64,000 bases of DNA from Eleusine coracana subsp. coracana (GCA_032690845.1 CM064426.1:48155417-48219416); one strand, 5' to 3'; positions 45,431-57,690 are shown, counted from the first letter of the stretch. Notes: generated by a model not told the origin, from the sequence alone. Program-made: numbers and translations.

Positions 45431-46418
45431 TTGTTTCCTGTTTTGGTGTTTGTGATGGCAGGAAGTGACGATGGAGAGATGGCTTCACCCTCACAATTTG
45501 CTGAGTGCGTGAGCCAAGAGCAGCTCCAGAAGGCTTTGCAGGCTGCTCAGAGTGATTTGGCAGAGACGATCACCAGAGCCGTTACTGATGCGGTCAGCAA
45601 GCTTCACATTGGAGAAAGCATCGAGCGGTTAGAGAAGCGGGTCTCTAAGTTAACTGATCAGGTTGTTGCATTGGAGATCAGCCCCTGCACCTTCTACGCG
45701 CTCAGGTAAACTTTCTGTGCAGGTACCAGCTAGTAGTGCCTCCTCTGTTTCTTCGACAGGGCGCACTACAGGGATTCAGTGCCACCGCTGCCATGGACTT
45801 GGTCATGTGCAGAAAGATTGTCCAAGTAGGCGGGCATATGTGGCGACGGACGATGGCGGTTACATGAGCACCTCCGATGTGGAGGATGAGGAGGAGGACA
45901 TCACTGCCACCGGCAGTGACCTCGTCCTTGGAGGCGGAGACACCACAGGATACATGAACATTATTGTTCAACGTGTCCTTAGCACACAAGTTCATCAGCC
46001 CGAGACAATGCAGCGCCACAACTTGTTCCAGATTTTCTTCGTCATCAAGAACCGCCGAGCACGTGTCATCATTGATGGAGGGAGCTGCAATAACTTGGTG
46101 AGTTCTGATGTGGTCAACAAGCTTGCTTTGACCACACGTCCACATCCACATCCGTACTACATTCAGTGGTTAAACGACTCTGGCAAAGCTAAGGTAATAC
46201 AAACTTGTAGAGTTCCTTTTTCCATTGGTTCTTATGTGGATTCTATTGATTGTGATGTCGTACCCATGCAAGCATGTTCACTTTTATTGGGTAGACCTTG
46301 GGAATTTGATAATGATGTTGTACACCATGGTAGAAGTAATAAGTACACTATTATGCATAAAGGAACTAAAATTACTTTGTTACCAATGACCCCTACTGAA
46401 ATTGTACAAGCTGATTAA
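45431..46418 (+). pseudogene. CRM-type gag and protease with the capsid core deleted
   Basis: The N-terminus, 45455-45685 (MAGSDDGEMASPSQFAECVS, coiled coil through KLTDQVVALE), joins out of frame to 45690-46418: Ser-rich spacer, CCHC knuckle CHRCHGLGHVQKDC, acidic stretch, protease with VIIDGGSCNNLVSSDVV (catalytic DTG is DGG here), and MQACSLLLGRPWEFDND. Compared with the 456-residue gag at 31224-32594, some 250 residues of capsid core are missing between VALE and the Ser-rich spacer. A TAA at 46416-46418 ends the frame, and the next segment follows in the same frame. Confidence 0.85.
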
Positions 46419-49400
46419 GAAAGAGCTGCTAGTTTGAAAAATAAAGGTCCTGAAATTCAGCAACCTGTTAATTCTAATTCTACACCTAGTAATGTTAATG
46501 ATTCTTCAAGTTCTAAGGGTGCTGGAATTAAATTACAAGGTCGTTCATGTCTTGCAACAAAATCTGAGCTTGCTGAAATTTCTGATAATGATGATATTTG
46601 CTATGCTTTGATATGCAAAGAAGCTTTGTTTTCACTTGATGATATTGCTTCTAGTGCTGTGTCTCCTGCTGTCACTAACCTTTTGCAGGAGTATGAGGAT
46701 GTTTTTCCAGCTGAGATACCCCCGGGATTGCCACCTTTGAGAGGGATTGAGCATCAAATTGATTTGATTCCGGGTGCTACTTTGCCAAACCGTGTTGCTT
46801 ATAGGACCAACCCTGAGGAGACTACGGAGATACAACGACAAGTTCAAGACCTTTTGGATCGTGGGTATGTTCGTCAATCACTTAGTCCTTGTGCTGTTCC
46901 TGTACTTTTGGGTCCTAAGAAAGATGGTACTTGGCGTATGTGTGTAGATTGTAGAGCCATTAATAATATTACTATTAGGTATCGTCATCCTATTCCTAGG
47001 CTAGACGACATGCTTGATGAGTTATGTGGTGCTATAATTTTCACTAAAATTGATTTGCATAGTGGCTACCATCAAATTAGAATGAAACTTGGAGACGAAT
47101 GGAAAACAGCTTTGAAAACCAAATTTGGATTATATGAGTGGTTAGTAATGCCTTTTGGGTTAACTAATGCACCTTGTACTTTCATGCGCTTGATGAATGA
47201 GGTTTTAAGAGCTTTCATTGGCAAATTTGTTGTAGTTTACTTTGATGATATCTTGATTTATAGCAAATCTATAGATGAACATATGAATCATTTGCATGCT
47301 GTTTTTGATGCTTTACGAGATGCACGTTTATTTGGTAACCTTGAGAAGTGCATCTTTTGCACGGATCGAGTCTCTTTTCTAGGCTATGTTGTGACTCCAC
47401 AGGGAATTGAGGTGGATGAGGCGAAGATTGAAGCCATAAAGAGCTGGCCTGTACCAAAAACTATCACACAGGTGAGGAGTTTTCTTGGTCTTGCAGGTTT
47501 CTACTGCCGCTTTGTCAAAGATTTCAGCACCATTGCTGCACCTTTTCATGAGTTGACAAAGAAGGGCATTGATTTCCATTGGGGTAAGGTACATCATGAG
47601 TCTTTTGATGCTTTGAAGGATAAACTTACACATGCACCATTGCTGCAATTACCTAATTATGATAAGATTTTTGAGCTTGAATGTGATGCTAGTGGTATAG
47701 GCATTGGTGGTGTTTTGATGCAAGATAGTAAACCTATTGCATATTTTAGTGAGAAAATTACTGGGCCTGTTTTGAATTACTCCACGTATGATAAGGAATT
47801 GTATGCACTTGTACGTTGTTTAGAGACGTGGCGTCATTATTTGTTGCCCAAAGAATTTGTTATTCATTCTGATCATGAATCACTTAAGTATATTCGTTCT
47901 CAATGTAATTTGAACCGTAGACATGCTAAATGGATTGAATTTATTGAGTCTTTTCCTTACATTATTAAACATAAGAAAGGGAAGGATAATGTGATCGTTG
48001 ATGCTTTATCTAGGCGCTATACTTTATTGTCTCAACTTGATTGTAGAATTTTTGGACTTGAGGCAATTAAAGAACAATATGCTGCTGATGTTGATTTTAA
48101 GGATGTATTGCTGCATTGTAAAGAAGATCGTGCATGGAATAAATTTGTGTTGAATGATGGATTCTTGTTTAGAGCTAACCGCCTATGCATTCCAGTTGGT
48201 TCCGTTCGTCTTTTGTTGTTACAGGAGGCGCATGGAGGTGGATTGATGGGTCATTTTGGTGCCAAGAAGACAGAGGATATTTTGGCCACACACTTCTTTT
48301 GGCCAAGGATGAGGAAAGATGTTGAGCGCTTTGTTGCTCGCTGCACTACATGTCAAAAAGCTAAGTCTCGCTTGAATCCACATGGTTTATACATGCCACT
48401 TCCTGTTCCTTCTATTCCTTCGGCGGATATTTCTATGGACTTTGTTTTAGGACTGCCTAGGACTAAGAGGGGGAGTGATAGTATTTTTGTTGTTGTGGAT
48501 AGATTTTCTAAGATGGCACACTTTATACCATGTCATAAGACTGATGATGCTAGTTATATTGCTGATCTCTTTTTCAAAGAAATTGTTCGTTTGCATGGTA
48601 CGCCTTCTACTATTGTTTCAGATCGTGATGCAAAATTCTTGAGTCACTTTTGGCGCACGCTTTGGAATAAGTTGGGTACAAAGTTGTTGTTTTCTACAAC
48701 TTGTCACCCACAAACTGATGGATAAACTGAGGTGGTGAACGGCACTTTGGGTACTATGTTGAGAGCTATTTTGAAGAAAAAATTGAAGCAATGGGAAAAC
48801 TGTTTGCCTCATGTTGAGTTTGCATATAATCGGGCAACACATTCTACTACCAAGGTAAGTCCTTTCAAAGTAGTGTATGGTTTTGATCCCCGTACTCCAC
48901 TTGATATACTTCCTCTACCTATTCATGAGAGAGTTCATGTTGATGCTAAGGAATGTGCTGAATTTATTTTAAAAATGCATGAGACCACTAGACTTAGCAT
49001 TGAAAAGATGAATGACAAGTGTAAAATTGCTGGTAGTAAAGGTAGAAAAGAAGTAAAACTTGATGTAGGAGATTTAGTATGGTTACACTTGAGAAAAGAT
49101 AGATTTCCAGATTTGAGAAAGTCTAAATTAATGCCTAGAGCTGATGGTCCTTTCAAAATAATTGAGAAGATTAATGATAATGCATACAAACTTGAGTTGC
49201 CTCCCGAGTTCGGGGTTAGTCCTACTTTTAACATTTCATATTTGAAACCATACTTGGGAGAAGAGAATGAGCTTGAGTCGAGGACGACTCCATTTCAAGA
49301 GGGGGAGGATGATGAGGACATCACTCCTAAGGATATATGCAACACTCCTCCAATTTTGGTCTTGCAAGGTCCAATGACTAGAGCTCGTGCACGACGACTA

Positions 49401-49625
49401 AATTTAGAGGTGAGCTCGTTCCTACATTCTTCATTATATGTCACTTTTGAGAATAGTTTGCTACGTAATAATTATATTATAATTAGGAACCATGGAGAGG
49501 ACCAGGAGATGATGGGAGAAGGATTTGGAGACGTGGAGGACCAACAAGGACGTGGAAGCCAAGGTGGAGGCCCAACCAAAACCGACTTTGAGTCTGTTTC
49601 GGGGCTCAGGACTAGTCTGCACTAA
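46419..49625 (+). pseudogene. CRM-type pol (RT, RNase H, integrase, LTR-encoded tail), two in-frame stops
   Basis: One frame from 46434 to 49625 apart from TAA at 48723-48725 (CAA in copy A). Linker, then [49 protein letters not shown] and the active site [10 protein letters not shown]. RNase [28 protein letters not shown]. Integrase: HHCC finger ([10 protein letters not shown]...CTTCQKAKS), DDE in [19 protein letters not shown]; then the GPY/F-type end [15 protein letters not shown]. The frame passes the PPT (GEDDEDI) and ends 316 nt inside the 3' LTR with GPMTRARARRLNLEV, the CRM-type C-terminal tail that stands in for a classical chromodomain. RT and RNase H look intact. Confidence 0.9.
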
Positions 49626-50231
49626 AACGAATGCCCAAGACACATACGGACTCGGATTTGGACGTTCTACATATGCACGGAAAGATAAGAAGAAGACCTT
49701 TCCAATGCTGCTGGTCTCATATCAAAATTCGTCCGGAATCATCGGCAATCGTCGAAACAAGAGAGAGTCCAGAATCTATTTCGGTGCTGTGTTGCCTGTT
49801 TTTGGCCTTTGGGCTTTATATCTAGTTGAGCCCAAGTAGGGGTGCATCCTGAGGGTCTTGCGCGACCCTAGGGTCTTCATATACAGCCACCATCGCACCA
49901 TTAGGGTTTGGGTTTTGCTTAGATTATTCTGTTCATAACAGTTTCGCCGTCATCATGGTTTGTGAGACCCCAACATCGTGAGATTCATAATACATCTACA
50001 ATTGTGTTGCTTTCTTCTTTGTTCTTGCTTGTGTTCTTGATTCACAAGCAGGGATTAGCCTTCTTGGCGAGGTCAATTGTTTTAGGACGGTTGATAACTA
50101 GAGGAGACGTCGTGCTGCGATTGCGGGGTTTAGAATGTGCTGTTCTGAAGCCGGATCGATTTGTGTGTCGCCTCCGATCAAATCAACATATCCAGAACCT
50201 TTTGGAAGATCGGGAACCCTTGTCCACATCA
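49298..50231 (+). repeat. PPT and 3' LTR of CRM copy B
   Basis: Polypurine tract AGAGGGGGAGGA (49298-49309), LTR 49310-50231, ending CTTGTCCACATCA against CTGAG. Confidence 0.85.
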
Positions 50232-52175
50232 CTGAGCATCAGTTTTCAGCACCTCGTGTTCCCCAGCAGAATGGTGTGGTTGAAAGAAAGAACAGAACTT
50301 TAGTAGAGATGGCCCGGACGATGCTCGATGAGCATAGGACTCCGAGGCGGTTCTGGGCTGAGGCCATTAGCACTGCATGCTATGTTTCCAATTAGATTTT
50401 CTTGCGCTCAATTCTTAATGTGACTTCTTATGAGCTGCGTTTTGGGAGAAAGCCATCGGTTTCTTATTTGCGTGCCTTTGGTTGCAAGTGCTTTATTCTC
50501 AAGCGTGGCAATCTTGATAAGTTTGAGTCAAGGTCTTCCGATGGAATCTTTCTTGGTTACTCTCTTCATGGTCATTCCTACAGAGTTTTGAATTTGGAGA
50601 CTAACACCATCGTAGAATCCTGCAATGTAACCTTTGATGAATCAAATTCTTGTGCAAGGAATGTAATTGAGTCTGTAGGTGACCAGGAGATAAAGGAGAG
50701 CATCTTTGTAGAAGAGGACCTATAGGGCTTTGATGATGATGATGATGTTTCACTTCATCTCTCATCTGAGCTTGTTCCTGCTGCTACCACTACTCCAGCA
50801 GAGGGTCCAAAAGCTTCTACATCGACTTCAGTAGCTGTCGAGCAAGTTCCAGCTGTGGTTGAGGGGGAGGTACACTCAGAGAGAGGCTCCTCACAACATT
50901 CAGCGTCGACACCCACCTCAACATATGATCAGTAATCTCTATGAGAGGACAACAAGGTCAAGGTCTGCACATCTTGCTTGCTTTACCAATTCTCTCTTTG
51001 TTGCAACCTTTGAACCCCGGGATGTTGGACACGCACTATCTGATGAACATTGGGTTAATGCCATGCATGAGGAGTTGGAAAACTTTGAGAGAAACAAAGT
51101 CTGGACCCTTGTAGAGCCTCCCAAAAATGTCAATGTCATAGGAACCAAGTGGGTGTTCAAAAACAAACATGGGGAGGATGGTGAGGTTGTGAGAAACAAG
51201 GCTAGGCTAGTTGCTCAAGGTTTTAGCCAAGTGGAGGGCTTAGATTATGGTGAAACCTTTGCTCCTGTTGCTCGCATAGAAGGCATTAGGATCTTGCTTG
51301 CATTTGCTGCCTCCAAGGGCATTAGACTCTATCAAATGGATGTCAAAAGTGCTTTCCTAAATGGTTTCATAGAGGAAGAAGTGTATGTGAGGCAACCCCC
51401 TAGCTTTGAGCACCACAAATACCCAAACCGTGTGTACAATCTTCAAAAGGCTTTGTACGGGCTAAAGCAAGCACCTAGGGCATGGTATGCTAGGCTTAAG
51501 ACCTTCTTGCTAGAGCGTGGGTATGTCATGGGGTGTGTTGATAAAACCTTGTTCACTCTCAAGCATGGCAATGACTTTCTAATGGTTCAGATTTACGTGG
51601 ATGATATCATCTTTGGTGGTTCCTCTCATGCTCCTGTGTCCAGATTTCAGGAAGCTATGGAAAGTGAATTTTAGATGTCGATGATGGGAGAGCTCACCTT
51701 CTTTCTTGGGCTTCAAATCAAGCAGTGCAAGCAAGGCACTTTCATACATCAAGCCAAGTACACGAAGGATCTCCTGAAGAAGTTCGACATGGTCAATGTG
51801 AAGTCATTGTCTACACCAATGTCCACTACAACGGCTCTTGACCCTGATGAAGACTGTGAAGCGGTGGATCAAAGGGAGTACAGGAGCATGATTGGCTCCC
51901 TCTTGTACCTGACAGTGATAAGACCCGACATACACTTTGTGGTGTGTCTTTGTGCTCGCTTTCAAGCTTCCCCAAGGGTGACTCATCGCAAGGCTGTCAA
52001 GCGCATCTTCAGGTTTCTCAAATACACCCTTGAGTTTGGTCTTTTGTACTCTGCATCTTCATCTCTTGATCTTATTGGGTATTCGAATGCGGACTTTGCT
52101 GGGTGTAGAAATGATAGGAAGAGCATTTCTGGTACTTGCCATTTCTTGGGTACTTCTTTGATCTGTTGGGATTGA
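50232..52175 (+). pseudogene. Copia integrase end, RT and RNase H (copia B, continued)
   Basis: 50237-50395: PRVPQQNGVVERKNRTLVEM, with the third catalytic residue (E) of the integrase, then a stop. 50402-50725 (GCKCFILKRGNLDKFESRS, RVLNLETNTIVESCNVTFDE) and an acidic Ser/Thr-rich linker. After a frameshift near 50900, [43 protein letters not shown], active site YVDDIIFGG; a TAG at 51672-51674 follows ESEF, and the same frame goes on. RNase H starts with YRSMIGSLLYL and stops at KSISGTCHFLG (52150), about 50 residues short. Together with 41164-43314 it makes a broken copia polyprotein. Confidence 0.85.
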
Positions 52176-52277
52176 AACTGGCTAGATTCTTATGATTCAC
52201 TTGGTGCTTGTTGCCCTTGTTGAGATTGAAACTGGCTAGATTCTTATGATTCACTTGGTGCTTGTTTTGCCTTGGAT
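52170..52277 (+). repeat. 54-bp tandem duplication truncating RNase H
   Basis: The words 'gattgaaactggctagattc' plus 'ttatgattcacttggtgcttg' occur twice, 54 bp apart (52170 and 52224). The repeat begins exactly where RNase H homology stops. Confidence 0.8.
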
Positions 52278-52882
52278 GAGAGTACTTACACATGTGGTGG
52301 CAAATTTTCTCATGATAAACAAAATTTGATTCTATCTAAGCTAGTCAATCTTTCTGCTTAGCCTGTATAGCTCATGGTGTTTATGCCTTGCTGTCTATTT
52401 TTAATCTTTGCATGATTGGGAGCTATTGCCTTTACACTTCATGGCACTATAGTTATGGTTAGCAAAGTTAAATGCTTGTTTGCATAATTGTTGAAGCTCC
52501 TTAGGTTTGCATTTTCATGCATTGCATGTTTCCTTGTTCTTTTGCCTCTTTGATGAGTTCATTGCCAAAGGGGGAGAAAATTTTGGGGTCCTGAACAAAT
52601 AATGCTAAGAAACTCATCTGATCCGTTTGGCACTACATGAGACCTACCACAACTTGAGGGGAAGCATATCATGATCTTGAGCGATTTCTTGCGCTTTTCA
52701 CATTCTTTGCATCTCAAGTCGCTTTCTTTGCCAACTCTTGGTTTTGTGATCCCTACTTGCTAGATGGCTTTTTTTCACCTTTTCTTTGGGTTTGGCCATT
52801 TGGATGTGCTTATTCAGCTTCGCATTTCAATCTCTAATCTTTGTGCATTTGGTGTTGTCAATGTACTCATCAAGGGGGAGAT
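52278..52882 (+). other. 3' non-coding region and PPT of copia B
   Basis: No frame of interest. Two purine-rich runs, 'gccaaagggggagaaaa' (52564-52580) and 'tcaagggggagat' (52870-52882), are typical of SIRE/Opie-type copias; the second directly precedes the LTR start and is the likely polypurine tract. Confidence 0.7.
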
Positions 52883-53630
52883 TGAGAAACCATGTGGATA
52901 TGTGCCATGGTTTGCTATATTTGTGATGAGTAATTGACTTAAGCGGATTTGGTGTTTGAGTTGAAATGCGGGAATCCAGGGATTGCGTGGGTTTGCATAT
53001 CATGGTTATGACTAACCGGAGTTGGTGGAGATATTGGTGATGTTGCAGGAGATGGGAAATGTGTTTGCTTGTCTCATGATGTGTAGGTCACTGGAGTCAA
53101 CTTGGTGGTCAACGGCGAGAGGATCAGGCACAAGTAGGGGACTTGGGGCCAGACGATCGGGATGTCGGGTGAAGTCAAGGGTGATCCACACCGTACACGT
53201 GGAGAGGCAAGAAGCACGGACGGTTTCGCGGTTGAGCCTCAAAACCGTGGTGGTGATGAAGACGGCGTGTTGACCAAGTCAAGGCGAACGAGATGCCAGT
53301 GCAAGTGACAAGGGGGCCCGATGGACAGGGACTGGGAGAGACTTGCTGGTGGTCAGGATCGCGGGACAAGGTGACACGCGTCGACATCGAGAAGTCACGC
53401 TTTGAGAAGCATGCAAGGCAGTTTCCCGGTTTGGGCCTCAAAACCAGTGGCGGTGGTTGGTGGTGCACGTGGCACCATCACGGAGCTTGCTTCAAGATGA
53501 AGCAAAGACATGAAGTGTCCGATGGCATTTGGGCGATGAGAAAAAAGATGGACGGTTATGCCCCTGGTGGTAGGTGGGTGTGTTATGTAGGTCAAGGGTA
53601 GAGTGGTCATGTGGACAATAGACCCTAGGC

Positions 53631-53640
53631 CTATATAAGG
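53631..53640 (+). promoter_or_regulatory. TATA box in the copia B LTR
   Basis: CTATATAAGG at 53631-53640, after 'gaccctaggc' and followed about 30 nt later by a plausible start region. Position in the LTR middle fits the U3/R border. Confidence 0.5.
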
Positions 53641-54229
53641 AGAGGTGTGGCTAATGGGAGAGGTGCCACTCTTCCCATTAGCCTTGTGTTAGGACTCTAT
53701 TCAAAGTGCTAGGAGAGGACTTTATGTTTGAGAGGAGAGCAATGGGTGTGTGAGAGACATCTCTTGCTCTTCCAAATAGTGGGAGGAAGAGGATGGCTTC
53801 CTAGCCTTGTACCTATGAATCTTGTAAGCACCTTTCTATGATATGAGAAGTATTTTCGTGCTCAAGATTTCCGTCTTTTCTTGAATCCCGAAATTCCTTT
53901 TTTCCTATTTTCGGAGGCATTTTCATGGTGATTTTTTATCTCACTTTTGGACGTGTTTTTGGCCCGGATTTCTTGAGAAACTTGTTGCTAGGATGAGCTA
54001 GGATAATCCTCTATGGATCCTTGATGGAATTATTGGCTCTAGCACCTTCGATTTGAAGGATTTCTCAAGTTTCCCGTTTTTGGTGTTTTTGGCACAAGAT
54101 CTAAAATTCGTGATGATCTCCTAGGATTAGGGTCGTGATGTGACGAGGATTCACTGGTCCAAAAATCGCATCATTTTGAGTTCGTTTTATTGAGTTTTGG
54201 AGAAGATTTGAGAAGATCCCGAGAGTTTT

Positions 54230-54420
54230 TCTATTCTATCGGGGGTCAACCGACACTGCCGATGACCAGGACCGGCACTGTCGATTGGACTAGTCTGTAG
54301 GTTCTAGTGAGACTGCATCTCGCACTAGCATTGCCGATAGGTGGGACTGACACTACCGATGACGCGCACCGGCACTGCCGATAGGCGTGACCGGCACTGC
54401 TGATGAGTGTTCAGTTCTGG
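54230..54420 (+). repeat. Cluster of ACCGGCACTGCCGAT palindromes in the copia B LTR
   Basis: Six or so copies of a 13-15-bp imperfect palindrome, CCGGCACTGCCGAT / CCGACACTGCCGAT / CATTGCCGAT, within 190 bp in the 3' half of the LTR. It parallels the GACCGGAC palindromes in the other copia LTR family. Confidence 0.7.
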
Positions 54421-54638
54421 ACTGTTGAGCATTTCATCTTCCCTTTTTCTTTTTACTGTGTTTCTTAGGTGTGGTTGATCACTCCTAGGGCTAGTACACC
54501 ACAAGTTAGTGTGTGTAGTCTTGGTGATTGATTTGGAGGTTGGCTTGGGTTGTTTTTGGGATATAGGCCAAGTTCTCTTGGAGAATTTTAATAGGCTCCC
54601 ATTCACCCCCTCCCCCTGGTCGCCTTCTCGGTCCTTCA

Positions 54639-55790
54639 ACTGGTTTTGCCTTGATCCATCTGGAGACCTTATCACAGCCATGAAAAGATGGGTGAAACCT
54701 CTCTGAGCCTTCTAAAAGGGTCCAACGATATCTAAGCCCCAAACCAAAAAAGGCCATGTTATCGGGATATTCTGTAGTTCGGTGGCAGGTACATGCATCT
54801 ATAGAGCAAAAAACTGGCACCCCTCACACTTCCAAACGATGTCCTTTGCGTCGGTGATGGCCGTGGGCCAATAAAATCCCTGTCGCATTGCTTTGGATGC
54901 TATAGTTGAAGGGCCCGCTTGGTTGTCGCATATGCCAGCGTGGACCTCCTTTAGGATAGTAATGCCCTCCTCCCGCGACATGCACTTCAAAAGTATGCCA
55001 TATGGGTTGTGCTTGTAGAACAGATTATCCATGGTGCAATATAGCCTTGACTTGCGAATTATTCGGAGGGCTTCTTTTTTGTTGGCTGGCAACACTTTAC
55101 TATCCAGATACTCGACAAGTGGGACCCTCCAGTTTGTCTCCAGTACAAGGATTTGTCGAGACGCTTCTTTATGTTTGACAGCCTGCACCATAGTTTTCTG
55201 GGATAGTACAGATGGCTTGAGTAGATCATCGAGAAATACTCTGTCGGGTATTTGCTCTCTGCTGGACCAAAGTTTGGCCAAGACGTCTGCGTACTCGTTA
55301 AACTTGTGGAGGACATGTTTATATTCGATGCCATCAAACTTGTCTTCAATCTTCCAAACTTCAGCATAGTATGCTGTCATGCTTTTATCAGAGCTACCCC
55401 ACTCCTTGGTTACCTGATTGATGACGAGCGTCAAGTCTCCTGAAATACTGATCCGCTTGACGCCGAGTGATATAGCAATCCTTAAACTATGCAAGAGGGC
55501 CTCATACTCCACCGCGTTATTAGATGCGTGAAAATGCATCTAGAGGACATGGCGCATCCGGATTCCATCTAGAGATATTAGTACTACCTCGGCACCAGCT
55601 CCTTCCAGCTGTAAGGATCCATCGAAGGACATAGTCTAGTATCTTGTTTCATGCAGAGTCAGCGATAATTCGAACTCGGTCCATTCGGCAATGAAATCTG
55701 ATAGAGCCTAGGGTTTGATTGCGTCGAGGGACTTGAAGGTGATCTCATATGATCCGAGTTCAATAGCCTAGGTGTCTATAAACTTTTTTA
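54639..55790 (-). pseudogene. Tat-lineage Ty3/gypsy RNase H and integrase start
   Basis: From 55790 leftward: YEITFKSLDAIKP and ALSDFIAEWTE, then an RNase H of the second, 'archaeal-like' type found in Tat elements, with catalytic residues in SFDGSLQLEGAGAEVVLIS, NNAVEYEALLHSLRIAISLG and SGDLTLVINQVTKEW. It is followed by the integrase zinc finger (HAGICDNQAGPSTIASKAMR ... CEGCQF) and the first DDE segment (TWPFLVWGLDIVGPF). Single stops replace residues at about 55540 and 55710, and there is a frameshift near 54700. It is cut at 54639 by the copia B LTR and ends on the other side near 55790. Confidence 0.85.
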
Positions 55791-56040
55791 TGGCGCACAG
55801 GTAACCACCAACTTTTTTAATGGCATGAAGGTAAACGACTCATTCCAGTTCAATATTAGGATACCGGTTAATGCTCTGAGTTTGGCGAGCATTAGTGGAA
55901 ATTGTTTTTGTACTATTGTAACAACCTTTTCATGTAAGAGTAAAATGTAAGTATGCATCGAGACAAACTCCTGTGAGGATGAAATGTTTATATGTATACA
56001 AACTCCTATAAACCATAAGCTAATTTCTATAAGTCATGTA
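55791..56040. other. Unassigned AT-rich stretch between Tat and Athila-like remnants
   Basis: 250 bp without a frame or repeat that I recognise. It carries 'aaactcctgtgaggatgaaatg' and 'acaaactcctataaaccataag', a weak internal repetition. Confidence 0.4.
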
Positions 56041-57690
56041 GATGTTTATAGTGGCTATGATGAGAGGCGGAGCCAGCCGCAACCCAAGATGAGGGGAGTC
56101 CACAACGTTGATGGTATTGACATGCTAGCCATCAAGATGGATCTATTATTGAAGAAGATGGACGGACCTCAGACTGTCCAATCCCTCGACTCTCACATGA
56201 CCTACGAGGTTTGCGGGAACCTTGGACACATGGGAAGCCACTGTCTGGAGACCCATGAAGAAGAAGTGAACTGCCTCAACAACAGCAACAACAACGGGTT
56301 TAGGCCCCGTACGAACAACCTCGGATGGGAGTCCAAGCCAAACCTTTCTTTCGACAAGAATACGGGTAACTCTAGCAATTTTTCACACAATGAACCTTCC
56401 TTTCGTGATCTTGTTCTAGGACAATCTAAAATTAATGAAAATATTTGTAGGAAATTTATTGCTCCTGATAAAGTCCTAGAAAGCATAGATTTCCATATGG
56501 AAGCATTTAATACCTCTCTGCAAAACCAGCTTAGCCATAACAAAATGCTAGAGACGCAAATTGCTCAGCTGGCCGCTTCTATTGTTACGCCTAACTCGGG
56601 CAAGCTCCAAGGAAAATGTGAATGATGTCATAACTAGAGGCGGAAAATCCACGCAAGAGCCTCCAAATCCTAACAATGCAGGGAAGGACAGAGCACCCGA
56701 TGAAAAGTCGGAAGGGAAGGAAGAAATTGAGGTTGAGGAGGCAAAAGCACCCCTCAAGAAAGCACCGCACGAGTTCAACGATACCCCGGTGTTGCTATTT
56801 TCCCCTCGACAGAGGAAGCCAACGGTGGATGAGCAATTTGGGAAGTTTGTTGAGGTAATAAAGAAATTATGTGTCAACATACCTCTACTTGATGCGATGT
56901 AGGTTCCCACCTACTTCAAGTATTTAAAAGACATCCTCAACAACAAGTGCCCAATTCCATCCATGGAGATCATTAAATTGACGGAGGAATGCAGCGCCGC
57001 TATCTTGAACCCTCTTCCAGAAAAGAAGCAAGATCCAGGGTGCCCAATCATCTCTTGTTCCATCGGGATGCAACAATTCAACAACGCCCTTTGTGACTTG
57101 GGGGCGAGCATGAGCGTCATGCCAAAGGTGGTATATGATAAACTTAATGTCAATTCATTACCCCCCACAGCAATGTGCTTGCAGCTCACCAACCAATCAA
57201 TTCGCTACCCGGTGGGCATCGCGGAGGACGTACCTGTAAAGATAATAAATTGTCTTGTCCCCGTCGATTTTGTGGTGCTACACATGGAGGTCGAAGTGAA
57301 GACGCCTCTCATACTAGGAAGACCGTTCCTTAGCACCGCAAACACCAATATTGACGTTGGGGCCGGAGAAATCCACCTCAACATTAATGGGCACGATGAC
57401 AAGTTCGCCTTCAAGCCCCGAATGGAACAATGCAATCAGGTACGCATCTTCTACGGTAAAAATCCTAACATGGTGAAGAAAATAGAAGTATACCCAATTG
57501 CACCAAAATCAGGTGCACCGGTGGTAAAAGTTGGGAGTGCACCACCGCCGCTCAAGAACAAGAACGAGCCACAGGAAATGAAGAGAAAGGTCGCCGCCAA
57601 GCCAAAGAAAATCAAACAAGTGCGGTAGAAGAAAGAAGATGCACCAATCATGGAAAATTCTTCATCCACGAAGGGCACCACAAGAAATTG
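56041..57690 (+). pseudogene. Athila-like gag C-terminus and protease, no reverse transcriptase (copy 2)
   Basis: Same segment as the minus-strand 26501-28196. 56041-56625: KMRGVHNVDGIDMLAIKMD, knuckle YEVCGNLGHMGSHC (first Cys of CCHC is Tyr), Asn run, helical stretch. A frameshift near 56605 leads to the linker (56620-56902), stopped by TAG at 56900. 56963-57628 is a complete-looking retropepsin: ALCDLGASMSVMPKVVYDKL with catalytic DLG, then KTPLILGRPFLSTAN and NIDVGAGEIHLNINGHD. It ends KKIKQVR at TAG 57626-57628, followed at once by LTR-like sequence. Confidence 0.85.

Larger units (their letters stand above)
43315..50231 (+). mobile_element. CRM-type Ty3/gypsy element, copy B, both LTRs present
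   Basis: 6917 bp with two 922-bp LTRs (43315-44236; 49310-50231), same family as copy A. The flanks are TTGAG (43310-43314) and CTGAG (50232-50236), a 5-bp TSD with one mismatch. Removing the element rejoins the copia integrase in frame (HGIE then HQFSAP). The LTRs differ at roughly 4% over the first 370 bp I compared by eye, so it is not recent. gag has a large internal deletion, and pol has two stops, so it is non-functional. Confidence 0.85.
52883..54638 (+). repeat. 3' LTR of copia B
   Basis: 1756 bp, from TGAGAAACCATGTGG after the PPT to CATTCACCCCCTCCCCC ... CGGTCCTTCA, the C-rich end common in this copia group. GC-rich from 53090 to 53560. Frames at 53022-53273 and 53293-53601 have no similarity that I recognise and lie in the U3-like part. 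Beyond 54638 Tat-lineage integrase starts, which this element disrupted. The left TSD cannot be checked because the 5' LTR is missing. Confidence 0.75.

Noticed and set aside
53012..53610. Frames of 71-102 codons on both strands in a GC-rich block, possibly a host exon
   Set aside because: They fall within the copia B LTR between PPT and TATA box and overlap in opposite directions; no recognisable protein.
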